A stretch of DNA of 64,000 nt from Alphaproteobacteria bacterium (GTDB taxonomy: Bacteria; Pseudomonadota; Alphaproteobacteria; Micropepsales; Micropepsaceae): NCBI GenBank assembly GCA_020852655.1, contig JADZAI010000054.1:1-64000 (forward strand), written 5' to 3'. Made by a program: the position numbers and the translations under genes. Positions 24,709 to 33,799 of the stretch are shown here, piece after piece. The notes under the pieces were generated by a model, which worked only from the letters and a program-made list of their open reading frames with translations, was not told the origin of the DNA and ran no database searches. Position 1 is the first letter of the stretch, and each line of letters starts with the position of its first letter.

Positions 24709-25200
24709 TCAGGCATCGCCATCTATGACGCGGCGGGCAAGGCTGCCCCCGAATCCGGCGCGTGCCATAGCCGCGATATCGCGGGCGCGCCGCTCTGCCC
24801 GATCGGTCAGCCGCCATGGCCCCAGCCGCCGTCGCTCGGCATAGCGCCGCGCGGCGGCCTCGTCGTCGACATCGGTCTGCTCCAACGCCGTGGCTATGTC
24901 GGCGCGCTCCAGGCCCTTGCCGGCGAGCGCGGCGGCGATTCGCCGGGCGGACCATCCGCGCTGGCGCAGGGCGGCCGTGCGATGTGCCGCAAAGACCGTG
25001 TCGTTCAACAGGCCGGCGCGCTGGCAGGCGGCGATGGCTTCGGTGACGCGCTCGCGATGTTCCGCCGCATCGCCCCCGGACAGCCGGGCCCATCGTGCAA
25101 GGCGTCGATCCAACAGCCGGTGAAGGTGAGCGGCGCTGCTCGCATAGCGCGCGAGATAGGCATAGGCGGCGCGCGTCAGGTCCGGTGGACGCTCAGACAT
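24709..25200 (-). CDS. recX: Regulatory protein RecX
   Basis: A 163-residue all-helical protein that binds and limits RecA filaments. The start MSERPPDLTRAAYAYLARYASS matches alphaproteobacterial RecX. Three RecX helical repeats can be seen: AYAYLARYASSAAHLHRLLDRR, GLLNDTVFAAHRTAALRQRGWSARRIAAAL, and ERADIATALEQ with DEAAARRYAERRR. The ATG at 25200 is used; recA is not in this window, so the gene is separated from it here. Confidence 0.85.
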   Translation of the reverse strand: MSERPPDLTRAAYAYLARYASSAAHLHRLLDRRLARWARLSGGDAAEHRERVTEAIAACQRAGLLNDTVFAAHRTAALRQRGWSARRIAAALAGKGLERADIATALEQTDVDDEAAARRYAERRRLGPWRLTDRAERRARDIAAMARAGFGGSLARRVIDGDA

Positions 25201-25538
25201 AAGCGCTTGTCGCCGAATGCGCCGCTGCAAGCGAGAAGATTTGTGAACGGTATAAGGGTGGCGGCGTGCGCGGCCCGGCCCTGGGGGAGGGATGGCCGGG
25301 CGCGCACGCGCCGCCTGCAAGGAACGCCTACGAGGGGGACTGGCGGGCCTTGCAAATCTGCTTGCTGAAACATCCAGTCCAACCGAAACGGACAACGCGT
25401 CATTTCGTTCCGGCGAGACGTGAAAAAACTGCTGTTGCGGTTTTCCGTTCATCTTCAATGCCTTGGCCGGAGTGGTTGCGCGCACGGCTCAACAATTCTT
25501 CTATAGGCGCCGGAAATCCTGAAGGGGGGGACACGGCC
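25201..25538. other. Divergent intergenic region between recX and nnrU-like gene
   Basis: A 338-base region holding both promoters. It is less GC-rich towards nnrU. An imperfect stem, GGCCCGGCC against GGCCGGGC, lies around 25277-25300. The segment TTGTGAACGGTATAAGGGTG at about 25240 has a TATAAG that could be a -10 element. I find no gene, RNA family or tRNA in it. Confidence 0.4.
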
Positions 25539-26123
25539 ATGGTGATGCTGGTTGCCGGACTTGCGCTGTTCATAGCGGCGCATGCTGTTCCCCTAAGCCC
25601 TTCGTTGCGCGCCGCCCTGACGGAACGTCTGGGAGACGGGCCGGTAAAGGGCCTTGTCGCCCTCGTCGCGTTGGCCGGGGTAGCGGCGATGTCCTGGGGG
25701 TATGGCGAGGCCCGCTTCGAGGGATCTCCGGCGATCTGGGATCCGCCCCTTTGGACCCGCCACCTTGCCGGATTGCTCGTCCTCGTCGCTTTCGTCCTCG
25801 TCGCGGCGGCTTATACGCCGAACGGCATCATCAAGCCGACACTGAAGCATCCCATGCTGGCCGGCGTGAAGCTTTGGGCGGTTGCGCATCTGCTGGCCAA
25901 CGGGACGGTTGCCGACGTCGTCCTCTTCGGCGGCCTCCTCGGCTGGGCCGCCGGAGCGCGCATCGCGCTCGCCCGCCGCGAGCGGTCGCTCGGAGCTCCG
26001 CAGCCGGCGCGGGGCCCGGTTGCCAATGACCTTATCGCGCTGGCAGTCGGCGCAGCGCTGTGGGCCGTCTTCGTCTTCTGGGCTCACGAACAGCTCTTCG
26101 GCGTGAGCCCGCTCGGCGCATAG
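25539..26123 (+). CDS. NnrU-family membrane protein
   Basis: A 194-residue integral membrane protein with about five helices. It starts MVMLVAGLALFIAAHAVPLSP and contains AYTPNGIIKPTLKHPMLAGVKLWAVAHLLANG-type residues, the diagnostic NnrU block with conserved K, H and N residues. NnrU is linked to nitric-oxide and nitrite metabolism in some species and to heme or carotenoid steps in others; no such genes are near, so its role here is open. The ATG at 25539 follows GGGGGGG. Confidence 0.88.
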   Translation: MVMLVAGLALFIAAHAVPLSPSLRAALTERLGDGPVKGLVALVALAGVAAMSWGYGEARFEGSPAIWDPPLWTRHLAGLLVLVAFVLVAAAYTPNGIIKPTLKHPMLAGVKLWAVAHLLANGTVADVVLFGGLLGWAAGARIALARRERSLGAPQPARGPVANDLIALAVGAALWAVFVFWAHEQLFGVSPLGA

Positions 26124-26133
26124 GCGCCGAAGG

Positions 26134-26161
26134 GGTACGGGCGCCGCTCGGCGCCCGTACC
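26134..26161. terminator. Perfect 12-bp hairpin between convergent genes
   Basis: GGTACGGGCGCC (26134-26145) and its complement (26150-26161) flank a GCTC loop. It lies between the ends of the NnrU and Baeyer-Villiger genes (26123 and 26169). No T-run follows on either side, so it is a candidate two-way terminator rather than a textbook one. Confidence 0.55.
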
Positions 26162-26168
26162 GGGTTCG

Positions 26169-27986
26169 TCAGGGCATCAGTTCCATGCCCTTCATGTCGC
26201 CCTTCTCGCGCCATTCGGCGAGCAAGGCGTTGAAGGCGTTGATGCCCGGCGTAAAGGTGCCGCCCGCCAGCCCGGTCCCGGCGTTTCCTTCGTTGTTGTA
26301 GTAGCCGGGCGTACAGGCATCGAGGAACGCGCGATTGTTGATCTGGACCGACTGGATCAGGTTCACCCATTCGTCCTGCGCTTCCTGGGTCGGCTGCACC
26401 GCCTGCGCCTGACGCTCCTGCGTCTGCTTGATGATGTAGGCGATATGGCGCGCCTGGTCGTCGAACATGGCCGTCATGTTCACGCTGAGCGCATTCTGCG
26501 AGATGCCGATGTAGAACCAGTTCGGGAAGCCGCGGGTCGAGAATCCGTGCAGCGTCTTGAAGCCGTCCTTGAAGTGGTCGAACAGCGACTTGCCGCCCTC
26601 GCCGTTGATCTCGATGCCGAGGCGCCTTTTGAAATCGGCCGTGATCTCGAAGCCGGTCGAATAGATGATGCAGTCGACCTCGTACTCCTTGCCGTTCGCC
26701 ACGACCCCCTTCTTGGTGATGCGCTCCACCCCTTTGGCCTCGCTGACATCGACGAGTTCCACATTGGGGAGATTGAAGGTGGGGAGATATTCGTCGTTGA
26801 ACGTCGGCCGCTTGCAGAACTGGCGGTACCAGGGCTTCAGCGCCTCGGCGGTCCGATGGTCTTTCACGACTTCGTCCACGCGCGCGCGGATCTGGTTCAT
26901 CTTCCGGAAGTCGGCGATCTCGGCTTGCCTTCCCATCTCCTCCGGTGTGATGGCGGCAGCGCCCTCGCGCGGAACGATGACCGCGAGATTGCGGAAGATG
27001 TCGGTCCAGCCGTCTGAGACCAGGTCTTCCTCGAACGGCTGGCCGGTCACGATCGCGGCGAAGTTCTCGCGACGGGCGCGCTGCCAGCCCGGCTTCAGCG
27101 TCTTCGCCCATTCATAATCCGTAGGCTTGTTGCCGCGCAGGTCGACGGACGACGGTGTGCGTTGAAAGACATAGGTCTGCTTCGCGTGGCGACCGACATA
27201 GGGCACGCACTGGATCGCGGTCGCGCCGGTTCCGATGATGGCGACCCGCTTGTCGGCGAGCTTGGTCAGTTCGCCCCGCGTGTCGCCGCCGGTGTAGTTG
27301 TAGTCCCAGCGCGAGGTGTGGAAGCTGTGGCCTTCGAACTCCTCGATGCCGGGAAGGCCGGGCAGCTTAGGCCGCGTGGCGGTGCCGAGCGCCATGACCA
27401 CGAAGCGCGCCTTGATCGCGTCGTTCTGGTTGGTCGAGATGATCCAGCGCTTGGTCGTTTCGTCCCAGTCAACGGATTTCACCCGGGTCTGGAAGCAGGT
27501 GATGTCGTAGAGACCGTATTCGCGCCCGATGCGGCGCGAGTGCTCGAAGATCTCGGTGACGTAGGAGTATTTCTCCTTCGGTATGTAGCCCAGCTCCTCG
27601 AGCAGCGGCAGGTAGCAATAGCTCTCGATGTCGCACTGGGCGCCCGGATAGCGGTTCCAGTACCATGTGCCCCCGAAGTCGCCGCCGGCCTCCAGTATCC
27701 TGACATCCTTGACGCCGGCCTCATGCAGGCGAGCGGCAGCAAGCAGCCCCGAGAATCCGCCGCCGATGATGACGACGTCCTTCTCGTCGGTCAGCGGTTC
27801 GCGTGAGAAGCCCGGGTCCACATAGGGATCATCCTCGTTGTAGTGCGCGAACTTGCCGGACATTTCGAGATACTGGTCCGGGCCGTCGCCCCGCAGGCGC
27901 TTGTCGCGCTCGGTGCGATAGCGGTCGCGCAGCGTGTCGGGGTCGAAGCCAAGCTGCGAATTGGCGTTCTCAAACGCGGCGCTCAT
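26169..27986 (-). CDS. Flavin-containing Baeyer-Villiger-type monooxygenase
   Basis: A 605-residue type I enzyme that would insert oxygen into ketones with FAD and NADPH. Residues 75-80 (GGGFSG) bind FAD; F217 to W227 (FEGHSFHTSRW) is the Baeyer-Villiger fingerprint FxGxxxHxxxW; GTGATAIQC binds NADPH. The long N-terminal extension and length are close to phenylacetone/cyclohexanone monooxygenases. ATG 27986 is preferred over an upstream GTG since GGAG lies 8 bases before it. It lies next to the TetR gene on the same strand and opposite an LLM oxygenase, a typical catabolic setting. Confidence 0.92.
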   Translation of the reverse strand: MSAAFENANSQLGFDPDTLRDRYRTERDKRLRGDGPDQYLEMSGKFAHYNEDDPYVDPGFSREPLTDEKDVVIIGGGFSGLLAAARLHEAGVKDVRILEAGGDFGGTWYWNRYPGAQCDIESYCYLPLLEELGYIPKEKYSYVTEIFEHSRRIGREYGLYDITCFQTRVKSVDWDETTKRWIISTNQNDAIKARFVVMALGTATRPKLPGLPGIEEFEGHSFHTSRWDYNYTGGDTRGELTKLADKRVAIIGTGATAIQCVPYVGRHAKQTYVFQRTPSSVDLRGNKPTDYEWAKTLKPGWQRARRENFAAIVTGQPFEEDLVSDGWTDIFRNLAVIVPREGAAAITPEEMGRQAEIADFRKMNQIRARVDEVVKDHRTAEALKPWYRQFCKRPTFNDEYLPTFNLPNVELVDVSEAKGVERITKKGVVANGKEYEVDCIIYSTGFEITADFKRRLGIEINGEGGKSLFDHFKDGFKTLHGFSTRGFPNWFYIGISQNALSVNMTAMFDDQARHIAYIIKQTQERQAQAVQPTQEAQDEWVNLIQSVQINNRAFLDACTPGYYNNEGNAGTGLAGGTFTPGINAFNALLAEWREKGDMKGMELMP

Positions 27987-28072
27987 GGGTGTCACTCCGC
28001 TGGTCCATCATTGTTATATCGTGTTTCAGTAATATGCCGCAGCGCCTTTGCCAAGTGCGCGCTGCCGTCGCG

Positions 28073-28789
28073 TCAGATGCGCTTTGCCTTGCGCGGCTTG
28101 GCCTTGTCCTTCGCCAGCGCGGCCGTCGTCGCCTCGCTGACCGGCTGGGTCAGCAGCCCGACGCCGGAATCGAGGAAATTGTCGAACGCGAATTTGTGAC
28201 TCCAGAAGCGCTTCCAATACCCCGCGTGCTCGTGCGCGATTTCCTGTGAGGCGAGGGTGGTGGCCAGATACAGGGTCAGCAACTGCACCCGGTGGCTGAG
28301 CAATGGCAGCGGGATGTGAGGCAGCAGGGCGTAGATATGCGCCGCGCAGCGCCGCAAGCTGTTGTCGACGCCGTTCGCCATGGCCGACACGAACAGCTCG
28401 CGCTCGTTGATGATCAGCATCGTCAGGAAGCGCATGAGGGTGTCTTCGCTTTCCTCCTCCGCGCCGCCCAGATCGGCCAGTATCTCGACGATCTCACGTA
28501 CCGAGGTCGGTCCTCCCATTGCGTCCAGAGCATCCAGGCGCCGGTTGCGGCCGGCGGCGATGATGAGGGCGCCGTCGGCGGCGATCTCTGCGATCAACGC
28601 CTCCTTGGTGCGGAAATAATAGTTCATGGAGCCGCCGTTCTTCTGACCGGCAGCCGTGACGATGTCCTTTACCGAGACGGCGTTCAGTCCGCGGGTCGCA
28701 AACAGGCGGCGCGCGGCATCCTTGATCTTCTGCCGCGTGGCGTCGCCGCGCGCCTGTTTGGGAACGATGGGATCGGTGGCGCTACTCAA
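28073..28789 (-). CDS. TetR-family transcriptional regulator
   Basis: A protein of about 238 residues. The N-terminal HTH reads RQKIKDAARRLFATRG, VSVKDIVTAAG and SMNYYFRTKEALIAEIAADG, a textbook TetR DNA-binding domain. The C-terminal ligand domain is helical. No ATG lies upstream of the domain; TTG 28789 is the best guess and the start is uncertain. It lies between BVMO and LLM oxygenase genes and is divergent from the latter, so it is likely to control one or both. An imperfect dyad near 28872-28889 (AAAATGTCGTTTT core) is a weak operator candidate. Confidence 0.82.
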   Translation of the reverse strand: MSSATDPIVPKQARGDATRQKIKDAARRLFATRGLNAVSVKDIVTAAGQKNGGSMNYYFRTKEALIAEIAADGALIIAAGRNRRLDALDAMGGPTSVREIVEILADLGGAEEESEDTLMRFLTMLIINERELFVSAMANGVDNSLRRCAAHIYALLPHIPLPLLSHRVQLLTLYLATTLASQEIAHEHAGYWKRFWSHKFAFDNFLDSGVGLLTQPVSEATTAALAKDKAKPRKAKRI

Positions 28790-28965
28790 GGAGGGGCCGG
28801 GGAGAGGATGACGAGCGTTCCCTCGATCATAGGCGCTTTCGCGGGTGCTCCAAGGCCGAAGATGAGCGGAAACTAAAATGTCGTTTTGATAACTCTTGAC
28901 CGTCCTGGCCAAATCCGGTCCTTTAGGGTCTGCCCGGAAGGGGCGGTGATCCGGAGGAGGATGTC

Positions 28966-30168
28966 GTGGCACCCACCAAGATGCGTTTCGGCGCCTTCAT
29001 CGCGCCCTTTCATCCGCCCGAGGAAAACCCGACCCTGGCGCTGGAACGCGATCTCGACCTCGTCGTGCACATGGACAAGCTCGGCTACGACGAGGCGTGG
29101 ATAGGCGAGCATCACTCGTGCGGCTTCGAGATCATCGCCAGCCCCGAACTGTTCATCGCCCATGCCTCCGAGCGGACGAAGAATATTCGCCTCGGGACCG
29201 GCGTCTCGTCGCTTCCCTACCATCAGCCGCTGATGCTGGCCGACCGCATCAACCAGCTCGACCACATCACGCGCGGGCGCGTCATGTTCGGCGTCGGCCC
29301 CGGGGCGCTGCCGAGCGACGCGCGCATGATGGGCATCGACATCGCCCGCCAGCGCGACATGATGGACGAAGCGCTGGACGTGCTGGTCCGCCTGTTGCGT
29401 GGCGAGACCGTGACGCACAAATCCGATTGGTTTACTCTCGACAACGCGCGTCTCCAATTGGCGCCGTATTCGCGCCCCAGCGTCGAGATCGCCGTGGCAA
29501 GCCAGGTTTCGCCGACCGGCGTTCGCGCGGCGGGCAAGCATGGCCTGGGTGTGCTCTCGATCGGCGCGACCTCGACCGGTGGCTTCAACGCACTGGCGTC
29601 GAACTGGGCGATTGCCGAGGACATGGCCAAGGATTCGGGCACGGTCGTCGACCGCAACAATTGGCGCCTCGTTGGCCCCGTGCACATAGCGGCGACCCGC
29701 GAGCGGGCCCGGGAGAACGTCAAGTTCGGCCTGGAGAAATGGATGTATTACTTCCAGGAGATCGCGGCGCTCCCGGTCGCGCCGAACAGCGGCGGCGATC
29801 TTGTGGACTCCATGATCGAATCCGGCCTGGCGGTGATCGGCACGCCCGACGATGCGATCGCCCAGATCGAGCGCCTGAAAGTGCAGTCCGGCGGCTTCGG
29901 TGCGTTTCTGCACCTCGCGCATAACTGGGCCGACTGGGAGAACACGAAGGCGTCGTACGAACTGTTCGCCCGCTATGTCGCGCCCAAATTCCAGGCCCTG
30001 AACGAAAATCGCCACGAGTCCATCGCCTGGGCGCAGTCCCAGCGCACGGGCTTCATCGATGCCACGACCAAGGCCGTCGCCGGCCGCCTACAGCAGCACA
30101 TCGACGAGAAGGGCGCCAAGAATGTCAGCGAGGAAGTCATCGCCGCGCTCGGCCTCAAGACCGGGTAA
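28966..30168 (+). CDS. LLM-class flavin-dependent monooxygenase
   Basis: A 400-residue bacterial-luciferase-like barrel. GYDEAWIGEHHSCGFEIIASP is the first strand-helix with the conserved EHH; RLGTGVSSLPYHQPLMLADRINQLDH and GRVMFGVGPGALPSDARMMG are standard blocks. It uses reduced FMN (a separate reductase is required) to oxygenate its substrate. The GTG at 28966 follows GGAGGAGG. Divergent from TetR, facing away from the BVMO. Confidence 0.9.
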   Translation: MAPTKMRFGAFIAPFHPPEENPTLALERDLDLVVHMDKLGYDEAWIGEHHSCGFEIIASPELFIAHASERTKNIRLGTGVSSLPYHQPLMLADRINQLDHITRGRVMFGVGPGALPSDARMMGIDIARQRDMMDEALDVLVRLLRGETVTHKSDWFTLDNARLQLAPYSRPSVEIAVASQVSPTGVRAAGKHGLGVLSIGATSTGGFNALASNWAIAEDMAKDSGTVVDRNNWRLVGPVHIAATRERARENVKFGLEKWMYYFQEIAALPVAPNSGGDLVDSMIESGLAVIGTPDDAIAQIERLKVQSGGFGAFLHLAHNWADWENTKASYELFARYVAPKFQALNENRHESIAWAQSQRTGFIDATTKAVAGRLQQHIDEKGAKNVSEEVIAALGLKTG

Positions 30169-30234
30169 AAGCTGACCCAGCGGCGGGCCTTGACGGGCGG
30201 GCGCCGCGCCCGCACGGATAGCCGTGTGAACACC

Positions 30235-31194
30235 ATGGCACCCGCATCCGGCCGTCGCGCCGTCAAATTCCCTGTTGGCCCCGAGGGGGCGGTCGCAACG
30301 CCGCTCGCGCCCGCCTTGCGCGAGGCCTACGAAGGCATCGCGCCTTTCCTGGACCAGGCGGTATTCATAGCCGGCCTGGGCCGCAGCGGTACGACGCTTC
30401 TGCTGCGCCTCATCGACGGCCACCCCGATGCGTTCGTCGTGCCGCACGAGTCGATGGTCCTGACGCATTATCTGCCGGACTACGAAGCCAACGGGGACCC
30501 GGCCGCCGTTTCCGCCGGGGTCATCGACCGGCTCGCACGCATGATGCGCAAGGAGAAGCGCGTGCAGAAGGCCGCCGACTTCCTGCGCCAGGCCATCCCG
30601 CTTCGTCTGGCCAAGCCGGGGGCGCCGCGCGCGATCTTTGCCGACCTGCTGGCGTGCCTGGCGCTGGAGCAGCCGCCCGCCGGGCGCAAGCTTTGGCTCG
30701 AGAAGACGCCGAAGAACGAGTTTCATCTTGAAACGATCTTCGCGAACTTCCCCGCGGCGCGTATCATATTCAACGTGCGCGACCCGCGCGCCGCCTATGC
30801 CTCCAATCTCAAGCGCAAGGACGTCGGCATGACGGCAGACGCCTTCGTGCGCGGCTGGGTTCAGCGCATCCAGGTGCTGCTTACGTTCCTGGCCGAGAAT
30901 CCCAGCCTGCGGAAGCGGGTATTGGTCACGCGCTATGAGGACTATGTCGCGACGCCCGAGGCGGAGATGCCGCGCATCTTCCGCTTTCTCGGCATCGATC
31001 CCTCGTTCCAGGCGCAGCCGACCATGTTCGGGAAGGCCTGGAAGGGCAACTCCTTCGATCCGCGCACCGACACGCGCGGCCGCCTCGACAACGCCAAGAT
31101 CGACAAATGGCGCAGCGAGGTGAGCGCGGAGGACATCGCGACCATCAACCGCGAGGCAGCCTTCGAGATGTCGCTCGTCGGCTACCGCGATTAG
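30235..31194 (+). CDS. Sulfotransferase-family protein
   Basis: A 319-residue cytosolic enzyme of the sulfotransferase fold. GLGRSGTTLLLRLIDGHP (residues 47-64) is the 5'-phosphosulfate loop, and VRDPRAAYAS further on holds the 3'-phosphate-binding Arg and Ser. LWLEKTPKNEFHLETIF contains the lysine and histidine expected near the active site. It transfers sulfate from PAPS to a hydroxyl, perhaps on an island product or a lipid. ATG 30235 was chosen; a GTG at 30226 is also possible. It overlaps the convergent ThDP gene by 4 bases. Confidence 0.85.
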   Translation: MAPASGRRAVKFPVGPEGAVATPLAPALREAYEGIAPFLDQAVFIAGLGRSGTTLLLRLIDGHPDAFVVPHESMVLTHYLPDYEANGDPAAVSAGVIDRLARMMRKEKRVQKAADFLRQAIPLRLAKPGAPRAIFADLLACLALEQPPAGRKLWLEKTPKNEFHLETIFANFPAARIIFNVRDPRAAYASNLKRKDVGMTADAFVRGWVQRIQVLLTFLAENPSLRKRVLVTRYEDYVATPEAEMPRIFRFLGIDPSFQAQPTMFGKAWKGNSFDPRTDTRGRLDNAKIDKWRSEVSAEDIATINREAAFEMSLVGYRD

Positions 31195-32906
31195 GCGGCG
31201 AGCGGCGAAGTCACGTCGCGGAACGAAACGTCCAGCGACGTCACCACATCGATCACCGCCGGCTTGCCGGCCGCCAGCGCGGAGCGGATCGCCGGGCCCA
31301 GTTGCTCGGGCTGCGTCACGCGCTCGGCGTGGCAACCCATCGCGCGGGCGATCGCCGCGTGATCGAAGTCATTGAACTCGGCCGCGAACGGGCCGCCGCC
31401 GTGATAGACCCAGCCGAGCGCGTGGTTGTTGAAGATCACCACGACGATCGGGATCTGATGCTCGATCGACGACATGAGGCCGTTCATGGTCATCGCGAAG
31501 CCGCCGTCGCCGCATACCGCCACGACCGCGCGGTCGGGATGCACGAGTTTCGCGCCCATCGCCGCCGGAATGGCGAAGCCCATGGGGCCGGCGCCCGCCG
31601 CCTGCATGAAGCCGCCGGCGCTGCGCGTCTGATAGAAATGGGTCATCAGGATGCGGTTCTCGCCGGCATCGCAGGTAACGATGGAATCATCCGGCAGGTG
31701 CTGGCGCAGCGCGCCGATCACCCGCTGCGGCAGGATCGGCGCGGCGTCGCTCTCATACTCCGGCGCGTCGAAATAGCCGTTCGCCTTGCGGATCGCCGCG
31801 ACGCGCGCCGCGCCGGCCTCCCGCCCGCCCGTGGGCAGGGCATGGCTCAACTGGTCGAGGATCGCGCCGGCATCGCCGATCAGCACATGCTCGGCCGGGA
31901 AGGTCCACGAGGCGTTGCGCGGCTCGATGTCAATCTGCACGAAGGTCTGGCGCGCCGGATCGAGCAGCTTGTCGTTGGCCCGCGCCGTGTCGGAAACGCC
32001 CAGCTTCGAACCGGCGACGATCACCAGGTCGGCCTCGGCGACACAGGCATTCGCCGCCGCGATGCCGAATGTCCCGAAGACGCCGAGCGCCAGATCGTGG
32101 GTCTCGGCGAAGGTACCCTTGCCCGAGGCGGTGGTCGCGACCGGAATGCCGGTGTGCTCGGCGAAGCGGATCAGCGCGCCATAGGCATCCGAGATGCGCA
32201 CGCCGTTGCCCGCGATCAGCACCGGCTTCTTCGCCGCCTTGATCGCCGCGGCCGCCCCCTCCACCCGCGCCGCATCGGCGGGTGCCGGCGCGGTCGGCAG
32301 ATACGGCGCCGTCTTGTAGAGCCGTGGGCGGCCTTCGGGCTCGACCGAGCCGGCGACGCTGTTTGCCGAATAAAGCACCGCCACCGGCCCCATCTGGCCG
32401 CTCATCGCATGCTTCACCGCAAACTGCGTCGCCTGTACGGCGGTGACCGGGTCCTGCGCCTCGAACACCTCCTTGGTCACCCCGCCGAACGCCTGGCGCG
32501 CGTTCCAGACGCCATAATCGCCCGTGCCGGCCTGATAGGCGCCATGCAGGTTGAAGCCCGGACTGTCGCTGAAATCGGTCAGCAGCAGCATGGGCGAGGA
32601 CGATAGCAGGGCCTCCATCGTGCCGATCAGGCCGTTGCCCAGCACCCACGGCCCCTGGCCGATGATGACGCCCGGCTTGCGGGTGAGGCGGCCATAGACC
32701 TCGGCCATCACGCCGGCGAGCGATTCATGCCGTACCATCAGTGTACGGATCGTGTTCTGGTGCTGGGCGAGCGCCATGAACAGGCGGCCGGTGTGGCCGC
32801 CGGCCATGCCGAACACCATGTCGATGCCGGCTTCCTCCAGCACCTGCAACACGGCGTCCGCGGTCTTGGTCTTCTCGGTCAGTAGCGGGAGGGTGGGCAT
32901 ATGCAT
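31191..32906 (-). CDS. ThDP-dependent enzyme (acetolactate synthase-like)
   Basis: A 571-residue enzyme with the three-domain POX/AHAS layout. E61 in RHESLAG is the ThDP activating glutamate; the pyrophosphate/metal motif is GDGGFAMTMNGLMSSIEH followed by FNN near residue 465. An AHAS-type FAD domain is not evident, so it may be a decarboxylase, lyase or ligase (carboligase) for 2-oxo acids or acyl-CoAs. Its start codon overlaps the SDR stop (TGATG), so translation is coupled. It converges on the sulfotransferase gene. Confidence 0.88.
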   Translation of the reverse strand: MHMPTLPLLTEKTKTADAVLQVLEEAGIDMVFGMAGGHTGRLFMALAQHQNTIRTLMVRHESLAGVMAEVYGRLTRKPGVIIGQGPWVLGNGLIGTMEALLSSSPMLLLTDFSDSPGFNLHGAYQAGTGDYGVWNARQAFGGVTKEVFEAQDPVTAVQATQFAVKHAMSGQMGPVAVLYSANSVAGSVEPEGRPRLYKTAPYLPTAPAPADAARVEGAAAAIKAAKKPVLIAGNGVRISDAYGALIRFAEHTGIPVATTASGKGTFAETHDLALGVFGTFGIAAANACVAEADLVIVAGSKLGVSDTARANDKLLDPARQTFVQIDIEPRNASWTFPAEHVLIGDAGAILDQLSHALPTGGREAGAARVAAIRKANGYFDAPEYESDAAPILPQRVIGALRQHLPDDSIVTCDAGENRILMTHFYQTRSAGGFMQAAGAGPMGFAIPAAMGAKLVHPDRAVVAVCGDGGFAMTMNGLMSSIEHQIPIVVVIFNNHALGWVYHGGGPFAAEFNDFDHAAIARAMGCHAERVTQPEQLGPAIRSALAAGKPAVIDVVTSLDVSFRDVTSPLAA

Positions 32907-33715
32907 CAGCCCGCCTTGTTCCAGCCGCCGTCGATCGGGATCAGCGCGCCGGTCACGTAGTCCGATAGGTCGGTGGTCAGGAACTCGATCACCTTGGCGC
33001 AGTCTTCCACGGTGCCGTAGCGTTTCAGCGCAATGTCCTCGGCGCCGCGATTGCCGCCCGGCCCGCCGCCGACCAGCTTCACGATGCGGGCCGTCGCGAT
33101 GACCCCCGGCGCGATGCAGTTGGCGTTGATGTTGTGCGGCCCCAGCTCCTGCGCGAGATAGCGCGTGTAGTGCGCGATCGCAGCCTTGTTGGCGCCGTAA
33201 TGGGCATAGCCGCCGCCCGCACCGGCCACCGATCCCGCATAGGACGCGACCGTCACGATCTTCCCGGATTTCTGCTCGATCATGGTCGGCGCGACGGCGC
33301 TGCACGAATGCACCGTGCCGAAGAAATTCATCCGCGTGACGAGTTCCAGCAGGTCCAGCGGCACCAGCGTCGCGGTCGTCTCCATCGGCTTGCCGCGGCC
33401 GCCGCCGGCATTGGCGACCAGCACGTCGATGCGGCCCCATGCCTTCTTCACGTCGGCGGCCATCGCGAACATCGCGTCGCGGTCGCCGACATCGAACTCG
33501 AAGCCCATGGCCTCGCCGCCGCCGTTCCTGATCTCGTCGACCGTCGAGTCGCCGGTCATCGCCGCCGCCTCGGCCTCGAACTCGGCATAGGATTTGAGAT
33601 CGAGATCGCTCACCGCGACCTTCGCGCCGAGCCCCGCCAGGTGCCGCGCATAGGCGCGCCCCAGTCCGCGCCCGCCGCCCGTGACGATGGCGACCTTGCC
33701 GTCAAGTTTGCCCAT
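32906..33715 (-). CDS. Short-chain dehydrogenase/reductase
   Basis: A 269-residue classical SDR. Cofactor motif GGGRGLG (14-20), NAGGGRG (about 104), and the catalytic tetrad S (VASYAGS) and YGANK. The PG motif in IAPGVIATARI follows. It oxidises or reduces a hydroxyl or ketone with NAD(P). It is the first gene of a pair with the ThDP enzyme; together they could cleave or join a carbon chain and then reduce the product. Confidence 0.92.
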   Translation of the reverse strand: MGKLDGKVAIVTGGGRGLGRAYARHLAGLGAKVAVSDLDLKSYAEFEAEAAAMTGDSTVDEIRNGGGEAMGFEFDVGDRDAMFAMAADVKKAWGRIDVLVANAGGGRGKPMETTATLVPLDLLELVTRMNFFGTVHSCSAVAPTMIEQKSGKIVTVASYAGSVAGAGGGYAHYGANKAAIAHYTRYLAQELGPHNINANCIAPGVIATARIVKLVGGGPGGNRGAEDIALKRYGTVEDCAKVIEFLTTDLSDYVTGALIPIDGGWNKAG

Positions 33716-33799
33716 GATGTCTCTCCCATATCGTTCGGACGAAGTGTCGGTCCGGCTCAGGATCGGGTCAACCTGACGGGTGCGTGAAGGGCGCCGGCG

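Noticed and set aside
28872-28889. TetR operator between divergent genes
   Set aside because: The dyad matches in only about six of nine positions, too weak to list as a site.
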